Shown here: positions 9,939 through 19,325 of the stretch, one piece after another | Layout: each line of letters starts with the position of its first letter | Position numbering within the stretch: position 1 is the stretch's first letter | DNA from: Acinetobacter nosocomialis | GTDB lineage: Bacteria; Pseudomonadota; Gammaproteobacteria; Pseudomonadales; Moraxellaceae | Length of the DNA stretch: 64,000 bases | Assembly (NCBI GenBank): GCA_025736915.1 | Contig: CP107049.1 | Span: 992,001-1,056,000, forward strand | Direction of reading: 5' to 3' | The notes under the pieces: generated by a model | Database searches by the model: none | The model's input: the letters and a program-made list of their open reading frames with translations, nothing else | Told to the model about the DNA's origin: nothing | Program-made: the position numbers and the translations under genes

Positions 9939-10538
9939 TTATCCTAAATATTGCAAAGCTTGCTCAAATACCTGATCTGGACTTTGAGTAGCATCTAAAC
10001 GTTTAATACGTTCTGGTTCAGCTTTCCATAAGGTTTCATAGCCTTCACGAACCTTAGTAAAGAAGCTTAACTTTTCTTGTTCAAAACGGTCTAAAGCTCC
10101 TCGTTCACGTGCACGGTTCATACCAAGTTCAATCGGTGCATCTAACCAAAAAGTCACCTCAGGCATGCGTGAAACAAAGTTCTGATTTAAAAGCTGTAAT
10201 TTATCTTGGCTTAAACCACGACCCGAACATTGATAAGCAAAGCTTGCATCGGTAAAGCGATCACTTAAAACAATTTTATTAGACTCTAGAGCCGGTAAAA
10301 TCACTTGTTGTAAATGTTGAGCACGTGCCGCATAAATTAAGAGTAGTTCAGTATCATGGCTCATATTTTCATCATGATTCACCGCCAAAAGCATTGAACG
10401 TATTTGTTCTGCTAATGGCGTACCACCCGGTTCACGGGTTAAAACAACTTGTTTACCTTGCTCTTCAAAATGCTGATGAATTTTTCGAATGAGTGTAGTT
10501 TTACCTACCCCTTCCGTGCCTTCAAAGCTAATAAACAT
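9939..10538 (-). CDS. tmk: Thymidylate kinase
   Basis: dTMP kinase makes dTDP for DNA synthesis. The 199-residue protein has the P-loop FEGTEGVGKTT at residues 4-14, the DRX-type motif LSDRFTDASFAYQ, REPGGTPLAEQIR for the nucleotide fold, and a LID region with RARERG. The AAGGAAAAG ribosome site supports the ATG. It is the last gene of a pabC-mltG-tmk operon, with 9 bases after mltG, an order shared by many gammaproteobacteria. Confidence 0.96.
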   Translation of the reverse strand: MFISFEGTEGVGKTTLIRKIHQHFEEQGKQVVLTREPGGTPLAEQIRSMLLAVNHDENMSHDTELLLIYAARAQHLQQVILPALESNKIVLSDRFTDASFAYQCSGRGLSQDKLQLLNQNFVSRMPEVTFWLDAPIELGMNRARERGALDRFEQEKLSFFTKVREGYETLWKAEPERIKRLDATQSPDQVFEQALQYLG

Positions 10539-10547
10539 CTCTTTTCC

Positions 10548-11618
10548 TTATTTCTTCGATCTCAACACGGATAAATACTGCTGCACCGCTTGATTATGAG
10601 CCTGCAAATCTGCAGTAAATTTATGACCACCATTACCAGTTGCCACAAAATAAATATTATTTGAGTCATCCGGATGTAATGCAGCTTCAATTGCCTTTTG
10701 ACTTGGTAAAGCAATTGGTGTTGGCGGTAAACCATTAATTGTATAAGTATTATATGGAGTTGGTGTACGTAAGTCTTCGCGAGTAATGTTACCCTTATAG
10801 TTTGCACCCATACCATAAATTACGGTTGGGTCAGTTTGTAGACGCATACCAATTTTCAGACGGCGTACAAATACACCAGATACTTGCTCAAGTTCACTAT
10901 CTAAACTTGTTTCTTTTTCAACAATTGAAGCCATAATTAAAGCTTCATACTTATCTTTATAAGGTAAATTTGGTGCACGATTCGCCCAAGCTGCATCTAA
11001 GGCTTTCATTTGGTGATGATATAAATCTGTCAGGATTTTTTTATCAGCTTCACCTTTTGCAAAGAAATAAGTGTTAGGCGCAAATAAACCTTCCGGATGA
11101 TGATAAGGAATTCCTAGCGCCTTCATGAGCTGATCATCAGATAAGTCGAGTATTGTATTTTTTACATTTTTATCATTTTTGAGTGCAGTAATAAGCTGCT
11201 TAAAAGTCGTACCTTCAATCACTAAAATACGGTTCATCTGAGCATTATCAGCATTAGACAACATCTCTAATACTTGTCTTACGCTCATTCCCTGCTCAAC
11301 TTCATATACACCAGCTTTCATGCTGTCATGAATCATAAATCTTTGATAAAGCTTAAGTACAATAGGGAAATGGATTTTGTTTTCTTTTGCTAAGTGATCG
11401 ATAAAACCAGAGTAGGTCTCACCTGAAGTGATCGATAGCATCTGCTTTTTCCCTTCAACAGGATAAGCTTTAAATAAACTTGACCATAAAATAGCAAAAA
11501 TAGAAATTAAAACGATAAAACAGCCAATGAGCACCAACTTTTTAGGAAAATGAGATGCTGTTTTCTTGCCCTTTTTTTTAGCATTTTTTGCTTTCGCGTT
11601 CACAGGTGGCTTCGGCAT
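10548..11618 (-). CDS. mltG: Endolytic murein transglycosylase MltG
   Basis: MltG (YceG-like) cuts nascent glycan strands and may set their length. The 356-residue protein has a very basic cytoplasmic N-terminus, one membrane helix (about 28-47) and a periplasmic domain. The catalytic Glu is in ASIVEKET (Glu234); NGLPPTPI and TDPTVIYG are also family motifs. It begins 1 base past the pabC stop and ends 9 bases before tmk, so the three genes probably share one message. Confidence 0.95.
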   Translation of the reverse strand: MPKPPVNAKAKNAKKKGKKTASHFPKKLVLIGCFIVLISIFAILWSSLFKAYPVEGKKQMLSITSGETYSGFIDHLAKENKIHFPIVLKLYQRFMIHDSMKAGVYEVEQGMSVRQVLEMLSNADNAQMNRILVIEGTTFKQLITALKNDKNVKNTILDLSDDQLMKALGIPYHHPEGLFAPNTYFFAKGEADKKILTDLYHHQMKALDAAWANRAPNLPYKDKYEALIMASIVEKETSLDSELEQVSGVFVRRLKIGMRLQTDPTVIYGMGANYKGNITREDLRTPTPYNTYTINGLPPTPIALPSQKAIEAALHPDDSNNIYFVATGNGGHKFTADLQAHNQAVQQYLSVLRSKK

Positions 11619-11619
11619 A

Positions 11620-12432
11620 TTAATGAATCTGATTCAAGTTAAGAGTATGAAATAAATTTAGGCACGCCTGTGAATCTAGAGTTTGTTCACCGATTTGAGT
11701 AACCACTCGCATTGGATGTAAAGCATTACAAAAGAATAGACTCTGTATTTGTGGTACTTCATCTAGCTCAATTATTCTGACTTCGCAGGCAATTCCATGG
11801 TGCTGCATACGTGCCAAAATTTCTGCACGCATCACACCGTGGACGCCATTATAGCGAAGTTCCGGTGTAATCCATCTATCATTTAAACGAATAAAACAAT
11901 TACTGCTTACCCCTTCAACAATATAACCTTGTACATCAGATACTAATGCCTCTGCCCAGCCTTGTTGATCTGCTTCTTTTTTTAGCAGTACCTGTTCAAG
12001 ACGGTTTAAAGATTTAAGTCCAACTAAACTCGGCATGGTTAAACCCAAGGCCTGATTTAAAACCCCACACTCAATAAAGTCTGGTCGGAATTGCTCCAAT
12101 GCTTTTGGATAAAACCAGACATAAATATCTGCTTCATGCTTTGGCAAACTATAACCACGGTCACCTTCACCGCGGCTAATCACAATTTTTAAAGTGCCAT
12201 TGAGCACAAGGTTTTGTTTATATAGCTGCTGCAAACTCTGTTCAATTAATTCAAAGTTTGCAGTTAATGCTAGTTTTTGGCAGGCAAGTTTTAGACGTTC
12301 CGAGTGCCGTGCTTTAAGCTCAATCTTATTTTGAAAAACACGAATTGTGGTAAAGCATCCATCTCCATAATGAAATGCTCGGTCTAGTAACGGAATGGTT
12401 TCAACAGGTTGCCCATTTTTAAAACACCACAT
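11620..12432 (-). CDS. pabC: Aminodeoxychorismate lyase
   Basis: PabC is a PLP enzyme that releases pyruvate from aminodeoxychorismate to give p-aminobenzoate for folate. With the start at 12432 (270 residues, MWCFKNGQPV) an AAAGGA site lies about 10 bases upstream; a longer reading to 12483 adds 17 residues without family support. The PLP Lys is in GLKSLNRLEQVL (Lys140). RAFHYGDGCFTT near residue 20 is the N-terminal class IV aminotransferase motif. It could be confused with a branched-chain or D-amino acid aminotransferase, but the mltG-tmk neighbours fit pabC. Confidence 0.92.
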   Translation of the reverse strand: MWCFKNGQPVETIPLLDRAFHYGDGCFTTIRVFQNKIELKARHSERLKLACQKLALTANFELIEQSLQQLYKQNLVLNGTLKIVISRGEGDRGYSLPKHEADIYVWFYPKALEQFRPDFIECGVLNQALGLTMPSLVGLKSLNRLEQVLLKKEADQQGWAEALVSDVQGYIVEGVSSNCFIRLNDRWITPELRYNGVHGVMRAEILARMQHHGIACEVRIIELDEVPQIQSLFFCNALHPMRVVTQIGEQTLDSQACLNLFHTLNLNQIH

Positions 12433-12629
12433 GCTTAATCCGTCCTTTCTTAAAAAACCGCCCAACAATACAACACCTTTCATTTAATTAATAAATGACT
12501 GATTTTAAAAAATTATACCGATTTAATCAGGACTTTTGAAACTTGTTATATATCAAGATTTAAGAATAGCTTATCCATTTTTTATATTTCTATATTTTTC
12601 ATATTAAATTCGTTTTTTATTATTTTTTT

Positions 12630-12652
12630 AGAATAAAGACTAGCGCTATTCT
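12630..12652 (+). promoter_or_regulatory. Inverted repeat in the sulfate-operon promoter region
   Basis: AGAATA (12630-12635) and TATTCT (12647-12652) form a 6-bp inverted repeat with an 11-base spacer. It sits 44 bases ahead of the binding-protein ATG in very AT-rich DNA. The symmetry is of the type bound by LysR regulators, so it is a candidate CysB site. The right half could also serve as a -10 element. Both readings are inference. Confidence 0.35.
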
Positions 12653-12695
12653 GCGTTCATGTTTTGAACATTTCGTATTTTTGAGGGGTTATCTC

Positions 12696-13703
12696 ATGCG
12701 TTTTTCTCAATTAAAAGTCGGGGTTATTGCTGCTCTTCTTTCTGTTTCATCATTTGCAGCTCAAGAATTCTTAAACGTTTCTTACGATCCAACTCGCGAG
12801 TTATATACAGATTTTAATAAACAGTTTGGTACTTACTGGAAACAGCGTACTGGACAAGATATTCAGTTTAAACAATCACACGGCGGTTCAGGTAAACAGG
12901 CTCGTGCAGTGATTGATGGCTTAAATGCTGACGTTGTGACATTAGCTCTTGCAGCTGATATCGATGAAATTGCAGAAAAAGCAAAATTACTTCCAACTGA
13001 TTGGCAGAAGAAATTGCCACAAAACTCTACACCATACACATCAACAATCGTGTTTTTGGTACGTAAGGGTAATCCTAAACAAATTAAAGATTGGGGTGAC
13101 TTAATCAAACCAGGTGTAGAAATTATTACACCAAACCCTAAAACTTCTGGCGGTGCTCGCTGGAACTACCTTGCAGCTTGGGCTTGGGCAAAACATCAAC
13201 CAGGTGGTAACGATGCTAAAGCACAAGAATATGTCCGCCAAATTTATAAGCACACTAAAGTTCTAGATTCGGGGGCACGCGGTGCAACCACGACTTTTGC
13301 TGAACGTGGCATTGGTGATGTATTACTTGCTTGGGAAAATGAAGCTCACTTAGCTGTTCGCGAACAACCGGGCAAATTTGAAATTATTACCCCGTCTCTT
13401 TCGATTTTAGCTGAACCACCAGTTGCTGTTGTTGAGAAAAACGCTGCCAAAAAAGGCAATCTCACCATCGCTAAAGGTTATCTCAACTACTTGTACTCAC
13501 CTGCTGGCCAAGAAATTGCAGCACGTAACTTCTACCGCCCTCGTAATGCAGCTGTACTCAAAAAATACAGCAATGTATTTAAACCATTAAAGCTCGTGAC
13601 GATTGATAAAGAGTTTGGCGGTTGGACAAAAGTGCAAAAACAACACTTTGATAATGGTGGTGTTTTCGATCAAATCGTGAAAATCAATAGTGCAGAGAAG
13701 TAA
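12696..13703 (+). CDS. sbp: Sulfate ABC transporter, periplasmic binding protein
   Basis: This protein binds sulfate or thiosulfate in the periplasm and delivers it to CysTWA. The start at 12696 (335 residues) is set by a GAGGGG site and a proper signal peptide (MRFSQLKVG ... SVSSFAA); a reading from 12681 adds five residues. Family motifs include [11 protein letters not shown] at the mature N-terminus, [17 protein letters not shown] and [15 protein letters not shown]. It is the first gene of the sulfate operon. Whether it should be called Sbp or CysP cannot be told without comparison. Confidence 0.94.
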   Translation: MRFSQLKVGVIAALLSVSSFAAQEFLNVSYDPTRELYTDFNKQFGTYWKQRTGQDIQFKQSHGGSGKQARAVIDGLNADVVTLALAADIDEIAEKAKLLPTDWQKKLPQNSTPYTSTIVFLVRKGNPKQIKDWGDLIKPGVEIITPNPKTSGGARWNYLAAWAWAKHQPGGNDAKAQEYVRQIYKHTKVLDSGARGATTTFAERGIGDVLLAWENEAHLAVREQPGKFEIITPSLSILAEPPVAVVEKNAAKKGNLTIAKGYLNYLYSPAGQEIAARNFYRPRNAAVLKKYSNVFKPLKLVTIDKEFGGWTKVQKQHFDNGGVFDQIVKINSAEK

Positions 13704-13733
13704 TTCTTTGTACTAACGATAAGGAGAACAGAC

Positions 13734-14342
13734 ATGACTCACTCTGTAATTGTTCCAGGTGTAGGTGGAAGTGAACATCAACATTGGCAATCTTGGTTGC
13801 AGCGTCAACTCGTGTCTAGTTCTCGTGTTGAGCAAAAAAACTGGGATAGACCCGTATTAAGTGAATGGATTGAGCAATTTGTTAAAACTGTTCAAGCAGT
13901 ACAAGCACCTGTGCAAATTGTTGCGCATAGTTTCGGTTGCTTAACAAGTGTTGCTGCTTTGGCTGAGCATCCTGAGTTACAAGCGCAAGTTAAAAAACTA
14001 ATTTTGGTTGCTCCTGCAAATCCGGCACGTTTTGGTGAAGCTGGTTTTGCCCGCCATAGCTTGACTGACTACAAAGATTATTTTCATCAGTTAAAAATTA
14101 ATGTGCCTACAACGCTACTGATTAGTGAAAATGATCCTTGGTTAGATTTTTTTGATGCTTTACAACTTGCTAAAGCGTGGCAATTAAACCCAATTAATCT
14201 TGGCCAAGTCGGTCATATTAATGTTGCTTCTGGTTTTGGCCCATTCCCTGATTTACTGAACTATCTACTTCCTGAAGACTCGATGTGTAGCCACTCATCT
14301 ATTGATCCGGTAAAGACACATTTCTCTTTGAAATTTGCTTAA
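13734..14342 (+). CDS. RBBP9/YdeN-type serine hydrolase in the sulfate operon
   Basis: A 202-residue alpha/beta hydrolase. GVGGSEHQHWQSWLQ near the N-terminus and the nucleophile elbow AHSFGC are typical of the RBBP9/YdeN family. The Asp and His of the triad are likely in NDPWLDF and VGHINVASGFG. An AAGGAG site precedes the ATG. It sits between the sulfate binding protein and cysT with short gaps, so it is probably co-regulated by sulfur supply. The substrate is unknown; release of sulfur from an ester or thioester is a guess from position only. Confidence 0.8.
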   Translation: MTHSVIVPGVGGSEHQHWQSWLQRQLVSSSRVEQKNWDRPVLSEWIEQFVKTVQAVQAPVQIVAHSFGCLTSVAALAEHPELQAQVKKLILVAPANPARFGEAGFARHSLTDYKDYFHQLKINVPTTLLISENDPWLDFFDALQLAKAWQLNPINLGQVGHINVASGFGPFPDLLNYLLPEDSMCSHSSIDPVKTHFSLKFA

Positions 14343-14422
14343 TACCCAGCTTTATACCGCACCGTTTATCTTTATTTATTCGCTTACTGGTTTCAGCAGG
14401 CTTTTCTCTTTGAGGAAATATC

Positions 14423-15256
14423 ATGTCGCAGCGATCCCGAGTGCTGCCTGGGTTTGGTCTATCATTGGGCTTCACCCTCGCCTACGTTTCTTTTATTGTG
14501 CTTATTCCATTAGCCGCAGTCTTTATCAAATCATTTGGAATCGGATGGGACGGACTATGGGAAATTTTAACCTCTGAACGTATTTTAAAATCGCTTCAAC
14601 TCAGCTTTAGTTCAGCTTTAATTGCAGCGTTTATTAATGTTGTTTTCGGACTACTTTTAGCTTGGTGCCTTGTCCGTTATAACTTTCCCGGAAAACGTCT
14701 GGTTGATGCTTTAGTAGACTTACCTTTTGCACTTCCAACAGCAGTTGCAGGTATTGCGCTTACTTCGCTTTATGCCCCTACAGGCTGGATTGGTAAATAT
14801 TTAGAACCACTCGGTATTCATGTTGCTTATACACCTATCGGGATTACGCTAGCTTTAGTATTTATTGGTATTCCTTTTATTGTTCGAACTGTTCAACCCG
14901 TACTAAGCGATATCGAAACCGAACTTGAAGAGGCTGCTTCTGCACTTGGCGCAAATCGCTGGCAGACCATTACTAAAATTATTTTACCAATATTACTACC
15001 TGCGCTATTTACAGGTTTTGCTTTAGCATTTGCCCGTGGCGTGGGTGAATATGGTTCTGTAATTTTCATCGCAGGTAACCAGCCGTTTAAAACAGAAATT
15101 GCCCCGCTCATGATCATTTCTCGCCTTGAAGAATATGACTATGCAGGTGCGACGACTATTGCTGCGGTTATGTTAGTTCTCTCTTTCATTATTTTATTTG
15201 TCATTAACTTACTTCAAGCATGGGCAAACCGTCGTACAGGGAGAAATATCACATGA
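14423..15256 (+). CDS. cysT: Sulfate ABC transporter permease CysT (CysU)
   Basis: Inner-membrane permease of the sulfate/thiosulfate importer, 277 residues with about six membrane helices. The EAA loop that docks on the ATPase is visible as [29 protein letters not shown] lies 7 bases before the ATG. Its stop overlaps the start of cysW (ATGA), which implies translational coupling and equal amounts of the two permeases. Confidence 0.95.
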   Translation: MSQRSRVLPGFGLSLGFTLAYVSFIVLIPLAAVFIKSFGIGWDGLWEILTSERILKSLQLSFSSALIAAFINVVFGLLLAWCLVRYNFPGKRLVDALVDLPFALPTAVAGIALTSLYAPTGWIGKYLEPLGIHVAYTPIGITLALVFIGIPFIVRTVQPVLSDIETELEEAASALGANRWQTITKIILPILLPALFTGFALAFARGVGEYGSVIFIAGNQPFKTEIAPLMIISRLEEYDYAGATTIAAVMLVLSFIILFVINLLQAWANRRTGRNIT

Positions 15257-16137
15257 ACCTACATACCGACAGCAATGCACTTGCTTTGAAGCTACAGTCT
15301 CGTGATGCGACTCGTGAACCGACTTGGGTACGTTATACGCTCATTACAGTTGCACTGATTTTCTTTCTTAGTTGCCTCATGCTGCCTCTTATTCTGGTTT
15401 TTGTTGAAGCATTTAAACAAGGCCTTGAAGTCTATGTTCAGGCTTTAATTGATCCAGATACTTTGTCAGCGGTGAAATTAACATTACTCACCGCAGCGAT
15501 TGCCGTACCGATTAACGTGATATTTGGTGTTGCTGCTGCATGGGCTGTTTCTAAGTTCCAGTTTAAAGGCAAAGCGATTTTAACCACTATTATTGATATG
15601 CCTTTTTCAGTTTCACCTGTTATTGCAGGTTTAATGATTGTACTGATTTTTGGTGCTCAAGGTTGGTTAGGCGGCTGGTTAATGGACCATGACATTAAGA
15701 TTTTATATGCCGTGCCCGGAATTGTTTTAGCGACCATCTTTATTACCGTTCCTTTTGTTGCACGTGAGCTAATTCCTCTTATGGAAGCTCAAGGAACAGA
15801 AGAAGAAGAAGCTGCGATTGTACTTGGCGCCTCAGGCTGGCAAACCTTTTGGAAAGTCACTCTGCCTAACATTAAGTGGGGTTTAATTTACGGCGTGATT
15901 TTATGTAACGCGCGTGCAATGGGTGAGTTCGGTGCAGTATCGGTAGTTTCTGGCCACATCCGTGGTGAAACCAATACCCTGCCACTTCATGTTGAAATTT
16001 TATATAACGAGTACACCTTTAGTGCAGCCTTTGCCGTGTCCTCATTACTTGCTTTCTTAGCCTTATTAACACTGGTATTGAAAACTTGGTTAGAACTACA
16101 TCAAGACAAACCAGAACCGCATTCAACTGATTCGTAA
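15253..16137 (+). CDS. cysW: Sulfate ABC transporter permease CysW
   Basis: Second permease subunit, 294 residues, starting at the ATG that overlaps the cysT stop by 4 bases; an in-frame ATG at 15220 would lie inside cysT and is less likely. The EAA loop [23 protein letters not shown] is clear, and about six membrane helices are predicted from the hydrophobic pattern. It pairs with CysT and CysA. Confidence 0.95.
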   Translation: MNLHTDSNALALKLQSRDATREPTWVRYTLITVALIFFLSCLMLPLILVFVEAFKQGLEVYVQALIDPDTLSAVKLTLLTAAIAVPINVIFGVAAAWAVSKFQFKGKAILTTIIDMPFSVSPVIAGLMIVLIFGAQGWLGGWLMDHDIKILYAVPGIVLATIFITVPFVARELIPLMEAQGTEEEEAAIVLGASGWQTFWKVTLPNIKWGLIYGVILCNARAMGEFGAVSVVSGHIRGETNTLPLHVEILYNEYTFSAAFAVSSLLAFLALLTLVLKTWLELHQDKPEPHSTDS

Positions 16138-16148
16138 GGAATGAAATC

Positions 16149-17210
16149 ATGAGTATTCAAGTTAAGAATATTGAAAAACACTTTGGTGCATTCCATGCGC
16201 TTAAAAATATTTCCCTAGACTTTCCAGAGGGTGAACTGGTTGCGCTACTCGGACCATCTGGCTGCGGTAAAACGACACTACTTCGTATTATTGCTGGCTT
16301 AGAGTCAGCCGATGGTGGTCAAGTGTTACTTGAAGGTGAAGATGCAACCAATGTACATGTTCGCGAACGTCAAGTCGGCTTTGTATTTCAGCACTACGCT
16401 TTATTCCGTCACATGACTGTATTTGACAATATTGCCTTTGGTTTACGTGTTCGCCCTCGTGCGACCCGCCCTTCGGAAGCTGAGATTAAAAAACGTGTTA
16501 CTCGTCTGCTTGACCTAGTTCAACTGGGCTTTTTAGCAGACCGCTACCCCGCTCAGCTTTCTGGTGGTCAACGTCAACGTATTGCTTTAGCTCGAGCACT
16601 CGCTGTAGAGCCTCGTGTGCTATTGCTTGATGAACCATTTGGCGCACTAGATGCCAAAGTCCGTAAAGAACTACGTCGCTGGTTACGCAACTTGCATGAC
16701 GAATTGCATATCACTTCAATTTTCGTAACCCATGACCAAGAAGAAGCTCTTGAAGTGGCTGACCAGATTATTGTGATGAATAAAGGTAACGTTGAACAAA
16801 TTGGTTCACCACGTGAAGTCTACGAAAAACCTGCAACACCATTTGTATTTGATTTCTTGGGTCAAGCAAATCGTTTTGAAGGTGAACATGCTGGCGGTAT
16901 TATCCGTATTGGCAATGATCGTATCGAATTACCGACTACAGTTCAGGCACCGCAAGGAAAAGTGATTGCTTTTGCCCGTCCGGATGAGTTACATATTCAT
17001 TCGCAACCACAGGCAAATACAATTGAAGCAACTTTTGTACGTGAAGTCTGGATTGCTGGAAAAGTAGTGGCGGAATTACAAGATCGTAATGGACGTTTAA
17101 TTGAGATTGCTCTGAGCAGTGAAGCTGCAAAACAACATGCATTTAAACCAAATCAAACTGTTTGGGTGAGTGCATCTCAACTTCATCTATTTGCAGATCA
17201 AGTTGCTTAA
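16149..17210 (+). CDS. cysA: Sulfate ABC transporter ATP-binding protein CysA
   Basis: ATPase of the sulfate importer, 353 residues. Walker A is GPSGCGKTT (residues 34-42), the ABC signature is [15 protein letters not shown] and Walker B is [11 protein letters not shown], followed by the switch His in THDQEE. The last 120 residues form the TOBE-type regulatory domain of the CysA group. The AAGGAA site gives the start. A long inverted repeat separates it from the regulator gene downstream. Confidence 0.96.
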   Translation: MSIQVKNIEKHFGAFHALKNISLDFPEGELVALLGPSGCGKTTLLRIIAGLESADGGQVLLEGEDATNVHVRERQVGFVFQHYALFRHMTVFDNIAFGLRVRPRATRPSEAEIKKRVTRLLDLVQLGFLADRYPAQLSGGQRQRIALARALAVEPRVLLLDEPFGALDAKVRKELRRWLRNLHDELHITSIFVTHDQEEALEVADQIIVMNKGNVEQIGSPREVYEKPATPFVFDFLGQANRFEGEHAGGIIRIGNDRIELPTTVQAPQGKVIAFARPDELHIHSQPQANTIEATFVREVWIAGKVVAELQDRNGRLIEIALSSEAAKQHAFKPNQTVWVSASQLHLFADQVA

Positions 17211-17220
17211 GGAATTATTT

Positions 17221-17261
17221 GGTGAGGAGCCATCTCGCGGAATTTAAAGCCGTTCCTCACC
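17221..17261 (+). repeat. Intercistronic inverted repeat between cysA and the regulator
   Basis: GGTGAGGA (17221-17228) and TCCTCACC (17254-17261) form a perfect 8-bp stem around a 25-base loop, with a smaller CGG/CCG pairing inside. There is no T-run long enough for a standard terminator. It may attenuate read-through or stabilise the upstream message. Confidence 0.5.
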
Positions 17262-17281
17262 TCTTTCGAGGAAAAGTGTAA

Positions 17282-18205
17282 ATGAACTTTCAACAATTAA
17301 GAATTATCCGAGAAACAGTACGCCAAAACTTTAATTTAACGGAAGCATCTGCCGCGTTATACACCTCTCAATCAGGTGTAAGTAAACATATTAAAGATTT
17401 AGAAGATGAATTAGGTGTACAACTTTTCGTTCGTAAAGGTAAACGTTTACTTGGTTTAACTGAACCGGGCCAGTCGCTACTTAGCATTGTGGAGCGTATG
17501 CTTGTAGATGCTGAAAATATTAAACGTCTTGCCGATGACTTTAATAAAGTAGATGAAGGTACGTTAACAATTGCGACAACGCATACTCAAGCACGTTATG
17601 TACTACCACCGATCGTCAATCAATTTAAAAAGCTGTTCCCTAAAGTACATTTGATTTTGCAACAAGCCAGCCCTGTAGAAATTGCAGAGATGCTTTTACA
17701 AGGTGAAGCCGATATTGGTATTGCGACAGAATCTTTAACAACTGAAGAAAACTTAGCAAGCATTCCCTACTATCAATGGCAGCACAGTATTATTACACCG
17801 CAAGAACACCCACTTGCCAAACTAGATAAGATTGATCTTGACGCTTTATCTGAATATCCACTGATTACTTATCACGGTGGTTTTACAGGTCGTTCTAAAA
17901 TCGATAAAGCATTTGAAGATGCTCAAATCGATGCTGATATCGTAATGTCTGCTCTTGATGCTGATGTTATTAAAACGTATGTAGAACTTGGTATGGGCGT
18001 CGGAATTGTCAACGATGTTGCTTACGATGCAGAACGTGACTATCGTTTAAAGCAAATTAAAACTGATATCTTTGGTGTTAACACCACATGGATTGCTGTT
18101 CGTAAAGGTCATCTCTTACGTGGTTACGGTTATGAGTTTATTTCTTTATGCTCACCTGATGCCGACATTAAAGCATTGAAAAAAATTGCTTATCCAGATG
18201 AATAA
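17282..18205 (+). CDS. cysB: CysB-family LysR-type regulator
   Basis: A 307-residue LysR regulator. The N-terminal winged helix has LTEASAALYTSQSGVSKHIKDLEDELGVQLFVRKGKR, the characteristic CysB/Cbl sequence. The effector domain has the TTHTQARYVLPP strand that lines the inducer pocket in CysB. CysB activates sulfate assimilation when N-acetylserine builds up. Its place directly after the sulfate transporter supports the call, though Cbl, a close relative for alkanesulfonate genes, cannot be excluded. GAGGAAAAG precedes the ATG, and a good terminator follows. Confidence 0.88.
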   Translation: MNFQQLRIIRETVRQNFNLTEASAALYTSQSGVSKHIKDLEDELGVQLFVRKGKRLLGLTEPGQSLLSIVERMLVDAENIKRLADDFNKVDEGTLTIATTHTQARYVLPPIVNQFKKLFPKVHLILQQASPVEIAEMLLQGEADIGIATESLTTEENLASIPYYQWQHSIITPQEHPLAKLDKIDLDALSEYPLITYHGGFTGRSKIDKAFEDAQIDADIVMSALDADVIKTYVELGMGVGIVNDVAYDAERDYRLKQIKTDIFGVNTTWIAVRKGHLLRGYGYEFISLCSPDADIKALKKIAYPDE

Positions 18206-18221
18206 AAATTAAGAACAGAAT

Positions 18222-18247
18222 AAAAGAGCTAAATAGCTCTTTTATTT
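18222..18247 (+). terminator. Terminator after the CysB-family gene
   Basis: AAAAGAGCT and AGCTCTTTT form a 9-bp stem with an AAAT loop, followed by T-rich sequence, 17 bases past the stop. Confidence 0.85.
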
Positions 18248-18261
18248 ATTTTATTAAATAC

Positions 18262-18289
18262 AAAAAAAACGAGCCGAAGCTCGTTTTTT
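18262..18289 (-). terminator. Terminator after carO
   Basis: CGAGC/GCTCG stem with a CGAA tetraloop, flanked by eight A and six T, so it can act in both directions. It lies 11 bases beyond the carO stop. Confidence 0.9.
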
Positions 18290-18299
18290 CTTTAGGATC

Positions 18300-19040
18300 T
18301 TACCAGAAGAAGTTCACACCAACTTTACCCACTGGTAACCATTTGTATTTGTCATCGTTAGCAATTTTACGAGCTTCCGCATTTACTGCTTCTTCAAGTG
18401 ATTGGTCACCAGTCGTAACTGCTGAACCTGTTGAAACAAGCTTAACTGTTGGGTTACCAGTATAATAAGCGCCTACTTCACCAAATACACCCCAGTTTTT
18501 ATTGATTTTAGGTGCAAAACCAAAACCTACGTATGGAGCAATATCATTTTTATATGACATTTGACCATTAATTTTTACACCATCGGCACCCGCAATAAAG
18601 TCTTGGTTATTTACACGGAATGAACGAGTCGCATCAACGTTACGAGTTAAATCATAATCGTTATCAAGGTAAGCCGCCCCAGCAGCTACATATAAGCCTT
18701 GAGCCCAACGGTTAGTACTTGCACCCCATGGACGAATTTCAGCATTTAAATAAACGTTGTTATTATCCATATCAAGGTCATATGTTGAACCATTGACTTT
18801 TACATCATCAGACCAAGAAATATCACCACCGTTATAACCCAATGCTAAACCAACGTATGGGTTTGCTTGCCATAATAAAGCACCACCGTAGCCTGTAGTA
18901 CCAACTTCAGCACGAGCGCCCACTGGAATTAATTGGTTTTTATCGAATGCATAACTGTCATGAACAACAGCTTCATCTGCCATTGCAGCACCAGCAGCAA
19001 GTAAAGCTGTAGTTGTCACTAAAACACGTAATACTTTCAT
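18300..19040 (-). CDS. carO: Outer-membrane channel CarO
   Basis: CarO is an Acinetobacter outer-membrane beta-barrel linked to basic amino acid (ornithine) uptake and, when lost or altered, to carbapenem resistance. The 246-residue protein starts with a signal peptide ending AAGAAMADE, then the hallmark start of the mature protein, DSYAFDKNQLIPVGARAE, and ends with the barrel signal VGKVGVNFFW with a C-terminal aromatic. Inner strands are well conserved. The segments around 40-110 residues from the end (VDATRSFRVNNQDF and VSTGSAVTTGDQSL) are where I would expect allele variation. The gene is intact here. GAGGAG precedes the ATG. Confidence 0.93.
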   Translation of the reverse strand: MKVLRVLVTTTALLAAGAAMADEAVVHDSYAFDKNQLIPVGARAEVGTTGYGGALLWQANPYVGLALGYNGGDISWSDDVKVNGSTYDLDMDNNNVYLNAEIRPWGASTNRWAQGLYVAAGAAYLDNDYDLTRNVDATRSFRVNNQDFIAGADGVKINGQMSYKNDIAPYVGFGFAPKINKNWGVFGEVGAYYTGNPTVKLVSTGSAVTTGDQSLEEAVNAEARKIANDDKYKWLPVGKVGVNFFW

Positions 19041-19275
19041 CGTTTTCTCCTCAAGAAAAGGCTCTGTTTTTAATTTATTCAGCTTGTGACAAAAATTATA
19101 TTCAAGAGCATAGATTCTTTTTTATACAAAAACTGCTAGATTTCTGTTATTTTTTGATACAAATTGAGTTAAATTTTTATTTTCAAATCATTTTTGTGTA
19201 AAAAACACTTGATTATCTAATAAGCTTTTCCACTTTAACCCTCGCTTTAAACGTAACACGTTTTTTCAAAGATTC

Positions 19276-19306
19276 TTGTCACAAATTAGTGTAAAATCTT
19301 TAAAAT
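19276..19306 (+). promoter_or_regulatory. Possible dapD promoter
   Basis: TTGTCA (19276-19281) and TTAAAA/TAAAAT (19300-19306) are separated by 18-19 bases, ending about 20 bases before the dapD ATG. This would leave a very short leader holding only the ribosome site. Confidence 0.3.
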
Positions 19307-19325
19307 TTTTTATGGAAGGAAGATC

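Noticed and set aside
14335..14577. Open frame across the end of the hydrolase gene and start of cysT
   Set aside because: It overlaps two well supported genes in another frame and has no ribosome site.
19013..19201. Short plus-strand frame in the carO upstream region
   Set aside because: Its first part is antisense to the carO signal peptide and the rest is AT-rich promoter DNA, with a Phe/Ile-rich product.
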